Counted from the first letter of the stretch, positions 1 through 8,974 are shown. The stretch: 58,646 nucleotides of DNA from an uncultured Prevotella sp. (GCA_900768785.1 CAAGEG010000070.1:1-58646); one strand, 5' to 3'. Numbers and translations are program-made. Notes: a model not told the origin generated them from the sequence alone.

Positions 1-411
1 CGTTCTATGTTTGTGTTTGATGTTACTTCTACTCTTAATGAAGGTTATGGTGCGGTTATTCTTGCTAATAATATTGAGCAAGGAGCTGATAAAGGTGACA
101 ACATGAAAGCAAATGGCGTAACAGACAAAGTTCACGTTGCAACATTTGATGTTGTTGGAGGACACAAATATCACATCGTAGGTTCTGGAACTCAACAGGA
201 ATTATATCAAGTAACATGGACCTCTTTCTTGACTGACAAATATACTACAGCTACAGGCATTGAAGAAGTATTGACAAACAATGGCAACAACAATGGAGAG
301 AATACCATTAAAGCTATTTATACAATAGATGGTTCTAAAGTAAACAGCTTGCAGAAGGGTCTTAACATCATTAAATACTCTGATGGCACAGCTAAGAAAG
401 TTATCAAATAA
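1..411 (+). CDS. C-terminal part of a secreted protein with a type IX sorting tail (partial)
   Basis: The frame is open to the left edge of the window, so this is the last ~137 residues of a longer protein. The first visible part resembles a beta-rich module that I cannot assign. The last ~35 residues fit a Bacteroidota C-terminal secretion domain: an 'IYTIDGSKV' strand, then 'LQKGLNIIKYSDGTAKKV' and a basic end. Proteins with this tail are usually exported through the type IX system and released or anchored at the outer membrane. A strong hairpin terminator follows 30 bases after the stop, so this is the end of a transcription unit. Its enzymatic role cannot be told from this fragment. Confidence 0.6.
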   Translation, partial: RSMFVFDVTSTLNEGYGAVILANNIEQGADKGDNMKANGVTDKVHVATFDVVGGHKYHIVGSGTQQELYQVTWTSFLTDKYTTATGIEEVLTNNGNNNGENTIKAIYTIDGSKVNSLQKGLNIIKYSDGTAKKVIK

Positions 412-440
412 TCCACTTTCTTATAGATAATAAAATAGGA

Positions 441-469
441 GTTGCGGGCGATATCGTCCGCAACTTTTT
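441..469 (+). terminator. Rho-independent terminator
   Basis: The arms GTTGCGG and CCGCAAC pair, and the stem can extend inward through a G-T pair and CGA/TCG. A run of five T follows. It terminates the secreted-protein gene that ends at 411. Confidence 0.85.
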
Positions 470-890
470 GTTTACATATGTATTTCCGCTCGCGGGGATT
501 TGTAATTCCCACAAGCGAAAAGGTGTAATGGGTTAAGGGGTTGAATGGTTTGAGGACTTTGAAGTATTTTTGCAGAGACGTGGATATCTCAGCGTGTATG
601 TTGGTATTTTCATAAATAAGAATTGAGTTTAGCCCAAACTGATAATGAGTTTAACCCAAAGTCATCATGTGTTTAAGCCAAAGTGACCATGTGTTTAAGC
701 CAACAAGATATACGTTTTTATATTGATAAAAACGTTGTTTGCGATTTGGTAAGATGTAGTTTCCGGGAATATAAGTAAATAGAAAGATTAATTAACTTAT
801 TATACTCCACTTGTTTTAGGTGTACAATAAGTAGATAAGTCGTTAGAAAGATACTTCAACAAAATCAAATATGAACTATTATGGGTTTTA
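470..890. other. Intergenic region with a 22-bp array
   Basis: No gene is supported here. The region lies between the terminator of the upstream plus-strand gene and the end of argB on the minus strand. Its main content is the array at 620-707, listed separately. The rest is AT-rich and I see nothing else in it. Confidence 0.6.
620..707. repeat. Array of four 22-bp imperfect tandem units
   Basis: Four successive units of exactly 22 bp. Each contains a core like GTTTAAGCCAAAG or GTTTAACCCAAAG. Units 3 and 4 are closest to each other. The register holds without gaps. The array belongs to the set with the same period at 8586-8695, 16632-16719 and 31700-31809, although the core sequence differs. 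Confidence 0.8.
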
Positions 891-1697
891 TCAACGTATT
901 ATTGTACCGTGTTGTCCATCTATAGCAGTAGCAAGGGTAATTATTACTCTTTTCACACCTGCATCTACTGCACCCAAAGCATTATCAATTTTGGGTATCA
1001 TTCCGCCATTAATAACACCTTCTGCTACAAGACGATTGAAGTCTTCACGTGTTATTTCAGGAATTAGGCTGCTATCATCGTCTGCATCAGCGAGCACTCC
1101 GGGCTTTTCAAAACTATATATTAGCGTCACATCATAGAAAGAAGCAAGGGCTTTTGCTGTTTCTGAGGCAATGGTATCAGCATTTGTATTAAGAATATTC
1201 CCCATTCCATCGTGAGTAAGAGGAGCCATGACAGGAGTTATTCCGGCATCTATAAGTGCTTGAAGTTTCTTACCGTCTGCTCGTTCTACATCACCAACAA
1301 ATCCATAATCAACATCTTTTATCGGACGTTTATGTGAACGGATAACATCAAAATCGGCGCCTGTCAGTCCTATAGCATCAACTCCGGCTGCCTGAAGTTG
1401 GGCAACAATATTCTTATTGACCAATCCGCCGTAAACCATTGTAACGACTTCAAGCATGTCACGATCGGTAATGCGACGTCCATTAACCATTTTACTCTCA
1501 ATGCCAAGACGTGATGCCACAGCAGTAGCCCTGCGTCCTCCACCATGAACAAGGACTTTGCGCCCTTCAATTTTGCTAAAATCGGCTATTAACTGTTGCA
1601 ATTGTTGAGCGTCTTCCACTATGGCTCCACCAACCTTAACTACTGTTATTGTCTTGCGTGGATTGATATCATTATGTATGTTCCCAGACATTGTCAT
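891..1697 (-). CDS. argB: Acetylglutamate kinase (or N-succinylglutamate kinase)
   Basis: A cytoplasmic amino-acid kinase that phosphorylates the N-acylated gamma-carboxylate of glutamate, the second step of arginine synthesis. Visible signatures are the N-terminal VVKVGGAIV strand with its phosphate-binding lysine, the LVHGGGRRA glycine loop near residue 50, NGRRITD near residue 73, and the C-terminal GGMIPKI segment that contacts the nucleotide. At 268 residues it is a typical length. Some Bacteroidota use N-succinyl instead of N-acetyl intermediates, so the acyl group is not certain. It is the last gene of the topA-aroK-speA-argB operon, 15 bases after speA. Methionine 3 is an alternative start. 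Confidence 0.92.
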   Translation of the reverse strand: MTMSGNIHNDINPRKTITVVKVGGAIVEDAQQLQQLIADFSKIEGRKVLVHGGGRRATAVASRLGIESKMVNGRRITDRDMLEVVTMVYGGLVNKNIVAQLQAAGVDAIGLTGADFDVIRSHKRPIKDVDYGFVGDVERADGKKLQALIDAGITPVMAPLTHDGMGNILNTNADTIASETAKALASFYDVTLIYSFEKPGVLADADDDSSLIPEITREDFNRLVAEGVINGGMIPKIDNALGAVDAGVKRVIITLATAIDGQHGTIIR

Positions 1698-1712
1698 AAA
1701 AAAGATGTTTTT

Positions 1713-3605
1713 CTATTCCAAATATGTATATCCGTAAAGTCCTGAACGATAGTTTGACAGGAACTCTTTGCCTTCTTCAAGAGAAATTTTTCCTTGTTTT
1801 ACGCTCTTTGTAACCCATATTTCAAGTTGTCGTACAAGTTTTTTTGGATTATATTGAACATAGTCAAGAACTTCCTCTACCGTTTCTCCATCAATAATTT
1901 GGTCGATATGATACTTGCCGTCTTTTACTGTAATATGTGCAGCATTGGTATCTCCAAAAAGATTATGCATGTCTCCGAGTATCTCTTGATAGGCTCCAAC
2001 AAGAAAAACCCCAAGATAATAAGGCTCATTCTTGCGTAAAGAGTGTACAGGCAATATATGTGAGATATTGCGATTGGTAACAAAATTAGATATTTTACCG
2101 TCACTATCGCATGTAATATCTTGAATTGTTGCTGTGCGTGTAGGTCTTTCGTTAAGTCTCTGTAGCGGTACTATAGGGAAAAGTTGGTCTATTGCCCATG
2201 CATCAGGCAGAGATTGAAACAGCGAGAAATTGCAAAAATATTTGTCTGCAAGTATTTTGTCCAACCCTTTCAACTCTTCCGGAGCATGCTTCATACTCTT
2301 TACCAACGAATTGATTTCGCGACACACACTCCAATACATACGTTCTATCTCTGCACGTGTGGTAAGATCAACAATACCATGACTGAAAAGGTCAAGAGCT
2401 TCTTCACGTATCTGCTCCGCATCATGCCAATCTTCAAGCATGGAACGTTGGTTTAGCTTGTCCCAAATATCATAAAGGTCTTTAACAAGCGGATGTGAGT
2501 TCTCGTCAGGTTCATAAGCCTCATCCATTTCAGGCAAGGATGCAGTTTCGAGAACGTCGATTACGAGTACCGAATGGTGTGCCGACAAGGAGCGTCCACT
2601 CTCTGTAATAATATTAGGATGCTTTATTCCGTTACGATTAGCAGCTTCAACAAATGTATATATACAGTCGTTAACATACTCTTGTATAGAGTAATTGACA
2701 CTGCTCTCGCTGTTTGGCGAGCGAGTGCCGTCATAATCAACGCCCAAACCGCCTCCACAATCTACGAAACTTACATCAAAGCCCAATTTGTGCATTTGGA
2801 TATAGAACTGTGAAGCCTCACGAAGAGCTGTTTGGATACGTCTTATCTTTGTTATCTGACTGCCAATATGGAAATGAATAAGCTTAAGACAATCTTTCAT
2901 TCCTTTCTTTTCAAGTGTCTCAAGAGCCTGTAGGAGTTCTGAACTTGTCAGTCCGAATTTGCTTGCATCACCTCCACTCTCTTCCCATTTACCGCTTCCG
3001 GAAGAAGCAAGTTTAATTCTTACGCCCAAATTAGGTCTTACATTGAGTTTCTTGGCAGCCTTTGCAATGATCTCAATCTCATTAAGTTTTTCTACTACAA
3101 TAAAGATGCGCTTGCCCATTTTCTGTGCGAGCAATGCCAACTCTATGTAACTTTGGTCTTTATATCCGTTGCAAATAATGAGAGAATCGCTTTGACATTG
3201 TACGGCAATAACAGCATGCAACTCCGGTTTGCTGCCTGCCTCAAGTCCAAGATTGAATTTCTTACCATGACTGATAATCTCTTCAACAACGGGTTGCATT
3301 TGATTGACTTTTATAGGATAGATTATAAAGTTTTCTCCTGTAAATCCATATTCCTTAGAAGCCTTGTTAAAACAACTCCAAGTCTTCTCTATCCTATTGT
3401 CAAGAATATCCGGGAATCGTAATAATACCGGTGGAGTGACATCACGCAAGGCGAGTTCGTCTATCACATCATGAAGATCAATCTGTGTATTGTCCTTACA
3501 AGGAGTGACAAAGACGTCACCTTTTTCATTTACATCAAAATAGGATGTTCCCCATCCCCCCATGTTGTAAAGTTCTTTCGAATCTTCAATAGTCCATTTC
3601 TTCAT
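1713..3605 (-). CDS. speA: Biosynthetic arginine decarboxylase (PLP-dependent)
   Basis: Converts arginine to agmatine and CO2, the first step of polyamine synthesis through agmatine. At 630 residues it matches the large SpeA family (fold III, alanine-racemase-like barrel). Landmarks are YPIKVNQM near residue 97, where the lysine should hold PLP, the HFHIGSQ motif near residue 245, DCGGGLGVDYDG near 283, and ITESGRSLSAHH near 338. The end is the usual SpeA tail GLYGYTYLE. It lies 16 bases after aroK and 15 bases before argB, so arginine synthesis and arginine use are transcribed together. Confidence 0.95.
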   Translation of the reverse strand: MKKWTIEDSKELYNMGGWGTSYFDVNEKGDVFVTPCKDNTQIDLHDVIDELALRDVTPPVLLRFPDILDNRIEKTWSCFNKASKEYGFTGENFIIYPIKVNQMQPVVEEIISHGKKFNLGLEAGSKPELHAVIAVQCQSDSLIICNGYKDQSYIELALLAQKMGKRIFIVVEKLNEIEIIAKAAKKLNVRPNLGVRIKLASSGSGKWEESGGDASKFGLTSSELLQALETLEKKGMKDCLKLIHFHIGSQITKIRRIQTALREASQFYIQMHKLGFDVSFVDCGGGLGVDYDGTRSPNSESSVNYSIQEYVNDCIYTFVEAANRNGIKHPNIITESGRSLSAHHSVLVIDVLETASLPEMDEAYEPDENSHPLVKDLYDIWDKLNQRSMLEDWHDAEQIREEALDLFSHGIVDLTTRAEIERMYWSVCREINSLVKSMKHAPEELKGLDKILADKYFCNFSLFQSLPDAWAIDQLFPIVPLQRLNERPTRTATIQDITCDSDGKISNFVTNRNISHILPVHSLRKNEPYYLGVFLVGAYQEILGDMHNLFGDTNAAHITVKDGKYHIDQIIDGETVEEVLDYVQYNPKKLVRQLEIWVTKSVKQGKISLEEGKEFLSNYRSGLYGYTYLE

Positions 3606-3621
3606 CCGGGCTGTATTGTTT

Positions 3622-4152
3622 TTATGGTGTGTTTATCATTTCCCGCAGTTTAGCTACGGAGATTTTTATCTTTTCATAGTTATCAAGCAAAGACACATCA
3701 AGAATATGTTTTGCTTTCATATAATATTTCTCTCTCTTTTCAAGTTGTTCGGCAATGAACGCCTGCATCTCTTCAGGTGTTTTATCTTTGAGCAGGGGCC
3801 TTTCTACTTTCCCCATTTTAAGATGTTTGAACAGCACTTCAGGCGTTGCTTTGAGATAAATAGTCTCTCCTTGAGAATTAAGATAGTCTATATTATCAAA
3901 GAAGCATGGTGTTCCTCCGCCACAGCTAAGGACAACATCTTCAAACTCAGCAACTTCATGCAACATATTATGCTCAATCTTTCGGAAACCCTCTTCTCCA
4001 CGTTCGGCAAAGATTTGTGGTACCGTCTTGTGCATGCGAGATTCAATATACCAATCAAGGTCATAGAAAGTCATTTCAAGGTCGTTGGCGAGAGCCTTTC
4101 CCACAGTTGTCTTTCCCGCCCCCATATATCCTATCAGAATAATTCTGCTCAT
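3622..4152 (-). CDS. aroK: Shikimate kinase
   Basis: Phosphorylates shikimate at the 3-OH with ATP in the aromatic amino acid pathway. The chosen start gives MSRIILIGYMGAGKTTVG, with the Walker A loop directly at the N-terminus as in the family. DWYIESR near residue 33 and SCGGGTP near residue 76 are the shikimate-binding motifs. The frame could open 48 bases earlier, but that extension would run into the end of topA and has no family resemblance, so the ATG at 4152 is preferred. The protein is 176 residues, a normal length. The topA stop lies 11 bases upstream, so the two are co-transcribed. Confidence 0.93.
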   Translation of the reverse strand: MSRIILIGYMGAGKTTVGKALANDLEMTFYDLDWYIESRMHKTVPQIFAERGEEGFRKIEHNMLHEVAEFEDVVLSCGGGTPCFFDNIDYLNSQGETIYLKATPEVLFKHLKMGKVERPLLKDKTPEEMQAFIAEQLEKREKYYMKAKHILDVSLLDNYEKIKISVAKLREMINTP

Positions 4153-4163
4153 AAAGCTACTGA

Positions 4164-6473
4164 TTATTTCTTGTTGGAAGCTGAAATTACGTCTAAACAC
4201 TCTTTCAAAGTAAGTTCGGCAACCTTTTCGTGCATATTTTTGGGCAATCTATAGTTCTTTCCATTGTATGCAAGATATGGTCCGTAACGTCCATTCATTA
4301 TTTCCAAGTTGGGTTCTTCTTTGAAAGCCTTTATGTGTCTCTGTGTTTCTTGCAGACGTTTCTTTTCAATCAGAGCTACAGCTGTTCCATACGACACCGT
4401 TAACGGGTCTTCTGTTTTAGGCAAAGATACATAACTACGTTTGTGCATAATGTATGGACCGAAGCGTCCTGAGCCTACGACAACCGGAGAACCTTCAAAC
4501 TCGCCAAGTGTACGTGGAAGTTTGAACAATTCAAGAGCCTCTTCAAGAGTTATAGTTTCAATGCTCTTGTCTGCCGGCATCTGTGCAAAACGTGGTTTCT
4601 CGGTATCTTCGGCCTTTCCAATCTGCACAACAGGACCGAAACGACCTATTTTTACGAACACCGGTTTTCCTGTTGCCGGTTCCAAACCAAGTTCACGTTC
4701 TCCGGCTTTATGCTCCTCACGTGAGTTCATCGTATTAACGACAGAAGGCTCAAAGTCTTTATAGAACTGTTTGATAATATCTGTCCATTGTTCTTTCCCC
4801 TCTGCAATTGAGTCAAACTGATGTTCTACCTTCGCCGTAAAATTATAATCAAGGATTGTAGGGAAGAATTTTATAAGGAAATCATTAACAACTATTCCTA
4901 TATCAGTAGGAATAAGCTTTCCTTTTTCATTACCTACGATCTCTGTTTTTGTTTTCTGAGTGATGGCATTTCCGCGCAACACATCAACCGTATAGCTACG
5001 TTCCTCACCTTTTTTATCACCTTTATGCACATAATCTCTCTGTTGTATTGTGCTTATGGTAGGTGCATAAGTTGACGGACGTCCTATACCAAGTTCTTCA
5101 AGTTTATGTACAAGACTTGCTTCTGTGTATCTTAATGGTCCTTGACTGAAACGTTGAGTTGCCGTTATCTCTTTGCGTGACAACTCTTGACCTTCAAACA
5201 AGTCAGGAAGCATGTGTATGGTGTCATCTGCATCTTGAGTTTCATCTTCTATCGACTCACGATAGACTTTCAAGAAGCCGTCGAACTTGACTGTTTCTCC
5301 ATTAGCGACAAATTGTTCGTCGGCTCCTGCCACATTAATAGTAACGATTGTCTTTTCTATTTGTGCATCTTCCATCTGACAGGCAATAGTGCGCTTCCAG
5401 ATAAGATCGTATAAACGTTTTTCTTGATTTGTACCTTCTATCTCCTGACAATCCATATAAGTGGGGCGTATTGCCTCGTGAGCCTCTTGTGCTCCTTTGG
5501 AATTTGTGTGATATTGACGTGGTTTACTATATTCAGAGCCCCAAAGCTTAGCTATTTCTTGTTTACTTGAGTTGATGCAAAGTGAAGAAAGATTTACAGA
5601 GTCTGTACGCATGTATGTAATACGTCCGCTTTCATACAGATGTTGTGCCACCATCATGGTTTGTGAAACAGTAAATCCTAATTTTCGTGCTGCTTCTTGC
5701 TGAAGGGTGGAAGTGGTAAACGGAGGTGCAGGAGTACGTTTTAGCGGTTTTTTGCTAATGCCGCTAATTGTAAATTCTGCGGCTTTGCACTTCTCAAGAA
5801 AGGTTTTTACCTCATCATAGTTTGCAAATCGCTTGTCAAGTTCGGCTTTTACCTCCATTGTTGTGCCTTCGGCTGTGGGCACAGTAAAAACTGAAGTTAT
5901 TCTGTAGTATGTTTCGCTCTTGAAAGCTTGTATTTCGCGCTCACGTTCAACAATGAGTCTTACTGCCACACTTTGTACACGTCCGGCAGAAAGAGCCGGT
6001 TTTACCTTTTTCCATAAGACCGGTGAGAGTTTAAAACCAACGAGACGGTCAAGCACACGTCTTGCTTGTTGTGCGTTTACAAGGTTCATATTGAGATGAC
6101 GCGGCGTCTTTATAGCCTCTAAAATAGCCGGTTTGGTTATTTCATGAAAGACTATACGATTTGTTTTTTCTTCATCAAGCCCGAGAACTTCGCAAAGATG
6201 CCATGATATAGCCTCTCCTTCACGGTCTTCATCGGATGCGAGCCACACTTTTTCCGAATTCTTTGCATTGCTCCGAAGCTCTGCTACGAGTTTCTTCTTC
6301 TCTATTGGTATCTCGTAATTAGGCTCAAGAGTATCTAAATTTATACTTATAGTTTTCTTTTTCAAGTCACGTATGTGTCCGTAACTTGACATTACCTTAA
6401 AATCTTTCCCAAGAAATTTCTCAATAGTTTTTGCCTTTGCCGGGCTCTCGACTATTACCAGATTTTTTTGCAT
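4164..6473 (-). CDS. topA: DNA topoisomerase I (type IA)
   Basis: Relaxes negative supercoils by a 5'-phosphotyrosine single-strand break. The N-terminal TOPRIM domain shows LVIVESPAKAKTIEKFLG and ASDEDREGEAI. The active-site Tyr is in the motif SGRITYMRTDS near residue 290. The C-terminus has repeated GRFGPVVQIG, GRFGPYIMHK and GRYGPYLAYNG units instead of the cysteine zinc ribbons of the E. coli enzyme. This is the usual Bacteroidota arrangement. At 769 residues it is complete. It is the first gene of the minus-strand operon; a -7-like box lies at 6599-6606. Confidence 0.96.
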   Translation of the reverse strand: MQKNLVIVESPAKAKTIEKFLGKDFKVMSSYGHIRDLKKKTISINLDTLEPNYEIPIEKKKLVAELRSNAKNSEKVWLASDEDREGEAISWHLCEVLGLDEEKTNRIVFHEITKPAILEAIKTPRHLNMNLVNAQQARRVLDRLVGFKLSPVLWKKVKPALSAGRVQSVAVRLIVEREREIQAFKSETYYRITSVFTVPTAEGTTMEVKAELDKRFANYDEVKTFLEKCKAAEFTISGISKKPLKRTPAPPFTTSTLQQEAARKLGFTVSQTMMVAQHLYESGRITYMRTDSVNLSSLCINSSKQEIAKLWGSEYSKPRQYHTNSKGAQEAHEAIRPTYMDCQEIEGTNQEKRLYDLIWKRTIACQMEDAQIEKTIVTINVAGADEQFVANGETVKFDGFLKVYRESIEDETQDADDTIHMLPDLFEGQELSRKEITATQRFSQGPLRYTEASLVHKLEELGIGRPSTYAPTISTIQQRDYVHKGDKKGEERSYTVDVLRGNAITQKTKTEIVGNEKGKLIPTDIGIVVNDFLIKFFPTILDYNFTAKVEHQFDSIAEGKEQWTDIIKQFYKDFEPSVVNTMNSREEHKAGERELGLEPATGKPVFVKIGRFGPVVQIGKAEDTEKPRFAQMPADKSIETITLEEALELFKLPRTLGEFEGSPVVVGSGRFGPYIMHKRSYVSLPKTEDPLTVSYGTAVALIEKKRLQETQRHIKAFKEEPNLEIMNGRYGPYLAYNGKNYRLPKNMHEKVAELTLKECLDVISASNKK

Positions 6474-6598
6474 CGTTAGTTTATATTTTTATTTCGGTGA
6501 TTTTATAGGTTCATCACCTTTCATTAAGTTGTTTAATCTGCATATATCCTGACGAAACAAGTTGAAACACTTGTTAAGTGTCAGCCTATTTTAGGGCG

Positions 6599-6606
6599 CA
6601 AATGTA
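6599..6606 (-). promoter_or_regulatory. Possible -7 box of the topA operon
   Basis: Read on the minus strand this is TACATTTG, which fits the Bacteroidota -7 consensus TAnnTTTG. I see no clear TTTG at the expected distance upstream. If used, it would give a 5' leader of about 120 bases before topA. The rest of 6474-6744 shows no gene. Confidence 0.4.
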
Positions 6607-6785
6607 AATAAAACTTTTTCATACACCTTATATAATATAAGATTTTTTCGTTTTTTAAGATTTTTGAACGGCTTTTTGGAATTTGCATACAAAGCTTATT
6701 CGTAAATGAAAAATGATGATTAGACATGATAAGTATTAAGGTGAATGAAATCTAACGACCTATTTAGGGTAAAACAAAAAGTTTG

Positions 6786-6817
6786 TTTGGACTTTGAAAG
6801 AAATTTGTTTAACTTTG
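6786..6817 (+). promoter_or_regulatory. Bacteroidota-type promoter of fluC
   Basis: TTTG at 6786-6789, a 20-base spacer, then TAACTTTG at 6810-6817, a full match to the -33/-7 consensus. The ATG at 6823 is only 6 bases after the -7 box, so the transcript should start at or just before the start codon (leaderless or nearly so). This excludes the longer open frame that begins at 6745. Confidence 0.8.
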
Positions 6818-6822
6818 CATCC

Positions 6823-7200
6823 ATGTTGAAAAACATAATACTTGTTGCAATCGGAGGGGCTTTAGGCAGTATTATTCGCTATCTCTTATCCAAAATCGTA
6901 CAAGAGACAACGCTTTCATCGTTCCCGTTTGGTACGATGACGGTAAATTTATTAGGATGTTTGGTATTGGGTATTATATACGGCATGACATCAGACTTGA
7001 CGATATTGTCGCGCGAAGTACGCTTGCTGCTTGCCGTAGGCTTCTGTGGAGGTTTAACCACATTCAGCACTTTCATGAACGAAACACTTTGTTTGATACG
7101 TGCCGAACACGTTCTTTCGGCTGCTGTCTATGTGGGTGTGAGTGCGTCCTTAGGATTGTTGGCAGTATATATAGGCTCTATGATAACAAAAATCTTTTAA
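6823..7200 (+). CDS. crcB: Fluoride ion channel FluC/CrcB
   Basis: A small dual-topology membrane protein that exports fluoride by passive channel flow. The 125 residues contain four hydrophobic segments. Family motifs are present: GGALGSIIRYLLS near residue 10, FPFGTMTVNLLGC near residue 32, where the Asn of the pore motif sits, and GFCGGLTTFSTFMNE near residue 68, with the phenylalanine and TTFST elements that line the pore and bind Na+. The start at 6823 gives the typical N-terminus MLKNIILVAIGG and agrees with the promoter directly upstream. The lipoprotein gene follows after 12 bases, so the two may share a transcript. Confidence 0.93.
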   Translation: MLKNIILVAIGGALGSIIRYLLSKIVQETTLSSFPFGTMTVNLLGCLVLGIIYGMTSDLTILSREVRLLLAVGFCGGLTTFSTFMNETLCLIRAEHVLSAAVYVGVSASLGLLAVYIGSMITKIF

Positions 7201-7212
7201 TATATAATAAGT

Positions 7213-8376
7213 ATGAAGAATAAATCGTTTGCCATTTGCATAGCATTAACCATGATAACCTTTATGTTTAGTGGTTGCAATAACAAGAAATTCAATGTGA
7301 GTGGCTCTATTACAAATGCGACAGACTCAACATTATATTTTGAAAATATCAGTCTTGATGGTCCTGTTGTTATAGATTCTATTAAATTAGACGCTGACGG
7401 AAGTTTCAATTTCAGCGAGAATGCACCTGAGGCACCGGAGTTCTACAGACTGAGAATAGCCGGACAGATAATCAATATAAGTATTGACTCTACTGAAACT
7501 GTAAAGATAAAGGCTTCATATCCCGGCATGACAACAAACTATACTGTTGAAGGATCTGAAGAATGTGCCACTATAAAAGAACTTGCACTGAAACAAATAG
7601 ACTTATATGCCAAAGCTACGGCTATAAACAACAATCCTTATCTTACCGTATCACAGGCTGCAGATAGCATAGATGTAATAGTTGAAGCATATAAAGATGA
7701 TGTTAAACGCAACTATATCTTCAAATCTCCGATGAGAGCATCGTCATATTTCGCCTTGTTCCAAACATTAGGCAATATGCTAATATTCAATCCTAAGGAG
7801 AATGAAGAAGACATAAAGGTGTTTGCCGCCGTAGCTACAAGTTGGGATGTGTATCATCCGGAGGCGATACGTGGTAAAAACCTACATAATATAGCGTTGG
7901 AAGGCATGAAGAACATGCGTATTATACGCAACAAAATGGCTTCACGACAGATTGAAGCAAGCAAGATTAACGTGTCTGATCTTATAGATATTCAACTCAT
8001 AAACAACAAGGGACAAACTTGTGCATTGAGCAATTTGAAAGGCAAAGTCGTTATGCTTGACTTCCATTTGTTTGGAACAAAAGAGTCTGCTGCGCGTATT
8101 ATGAAAATGAGAGAGCTTTATAACAAATATCATAATAGCGGTTTTGAGATTTATCAAATATCACTTGACAGCAACGAACACTTCTGGAAGACTCAAACAG
8201 AAGCGTTGCCATGGATTAGCGTGAGAGATCCTCAAGGTGTAAATTCGGCTAATCTCGTGTCATATAACGTTACTAACATACCGACATTCTTCTTGATTGA
8301 CAGGAATAATGCCATAAGTAAGCGTGACATACAGATAAAAGACTTGGACAAAGAGATACAAACGCTTTTAAAGTAA
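7213..8376 (+). CDS. Thioredoxin-like lipoprotein with DUF4369-like N-terminal domain, no CXXC
   Basis: A 387-residue lipoprotein. The signal peptide ends in MFSGC, giving a lipid-modified Cys at residue ~21. Residues ~28-125 are a beta-rich DUF4369-like domain (FNVSGSITNATDSTLYFEN). Residues ~255-387 are a TlpA/AhpC-like thioredoxin fold: LSNLKGKVVMLDFHLFG, then a helix, then IPTFFLIDRNN with the conserved cis-proline. The position normally held by WCxxC reads FGTKES, so no redox cysteine pair is present and thiol-disulfide exchange is unlikely. It follows crcB by 12 bases and ends before a strong terminator. A binding or structural role is more likely than reductase activity. Confidence 0.75.
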   Translation: MKNKSFAICIALTMITFMFSGCNNKKFNVSGSITNATDSTLYFENISLDGPVVIDSIKLDADGSFNFSENAPEAPEFYRLRIAGQIINISIDSTETVKIKASYPGMTTNYTVEGSEECATIKELALKQIDLYAKATAINNNPYLTVSQAADSIDVIVEAYKDDVKRNYIFKSPMRASSYFALFQTLGNMLIFNPKENEEDIKVFAAVATSWDVYHPEAIRGKNLHNIALEGMKNMRIIRNKMASRQIEASKINVSDLIDIQLINNKGQTCALSNLKGKVVMLDFHLFGTKESAARIMKMRELYNKYHNSGFEIYQISLDSNEHFWKTQTEALPWISVRDPQGVNSANLVSYNVTNIPTFFLIDRNNAISKRDIQIKDLDKEIQTLLK

Positions 8377-8533
8377 GCCCCAATCGGTCTTTATAACTAA
8401 AAGAATAAGACCTGCTACTATGGGAGTCTGTTCTTTAGTTTCTCCTCTTTCTTTGCAAAAGATAAATACAAAACACCAATGAATTTAATGCCAGATATAG
8501 ATTAAAGACTGTTTGTTATCACCAAAATATAAA

Positions 8534-8582
8534 GGTACTTGCCCCGATTAACGATAATCGAGTTTGGGTAAGTGCCTTTTTT
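8534..8582 (+). terminator. Rho-independent terminator
   Basis: GGTACTTGCCC pairs with GGGTAAGTGCC with one bulge. An inner stem CGATTA/TAATCG stacks on top, and six T follow. It ends the crcB-lipoprotein unit. Confidence 0.85.
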
Positions 8583-8585
8583 CAT

Positions 8586-8695
8586 ATCGTAAACATAGTG
8601 TTTACACATCATAACTATGGTGTTTACATATCGTAAGTATAGTGTTTAGGTATGCTAACTATGCTGTTTACACATCGTAACTATGCTGTTTACAA
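8586..8695. repeat. Array of five 22-bp imperfect tandem units
   Basis: Five gapless units of exactly 22 bp. Each carries a core like ACTATGCTGTTTACA; positions vary mostly in the first four and last two bases of the unit. It lies directly after the terminator T-run and ~60 bases from the tRNA terminator, so it occupies the space between two convergent units. Confidence 0.9.
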
Positions 8696-8752
8696 TTTTG
8701 AACGTGCATAGTACTGATGGTGCGGACAACGGCTTAGGGTAAATATCAAGCA

Positions 8753-8783
8753 TAAAAAAAGTCCGAAGAACTTATCTTCGGAC
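8753..8783 (-). terminator. Rho-independent terminator of tRNA-Asn
   Basis: GTCCGAAGA and TCTTCGGAC form a 9-bp stem. On the minus strand it is followed by a run of seven T. It lies just downstream of the tRNA gene in its direction of transcription. Confidence 0.85.
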
Positions 8784-8788
8784 TTCTG

Positions 8789-8862
8789 CGCTTCAAGATG
8801 GGCTTGAACCAACGACCCCCTGATTAACAGTCAGGTGCTCTAACCAACTGAGCTATTGAAGC
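8789..8862 (-). tRNA. tRNA-Asn (GTT)
   Basis: On the minus strand a complete cloverleaf can be drawn. The acceptor stem is GCTTCAA/TTGAAGC, the D arm GCTC-AGTTGGTTA-GAGC, the anticodon arm CCTGA-CTGTTAA-TCAGG with anticodon GTT, and the T loop TTCAAGC. CCA is not encoded. The second T-stem pair is a T-T mismatch, which is unusual but tolerated in some tRNAs. A hairpin terminator follows. Confidence 0.93.
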
Positions 8863-8974
8863 AGTAATGCATCATTTCTAAATGCGTTGCAAAGGTAAAG
8901 AGTTTTTGTGAAACCTCCAAACATTTTTGAAAAAAAATAAGCATTAGACTAAAATTGAATAAAAAACGGCAAAT

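Noticed and set aside
3616..4254. Plus-strand frame of 212 codons over aroK
   Set aside because: It is the complement of a clear shikimate kinase gene and resembles no protein family.
8586..8695. Possible CRISPR array (regular repeats)
   Set aside because: The units are contiguous with no spacers, diverge throughout and have no cas genes nearby.
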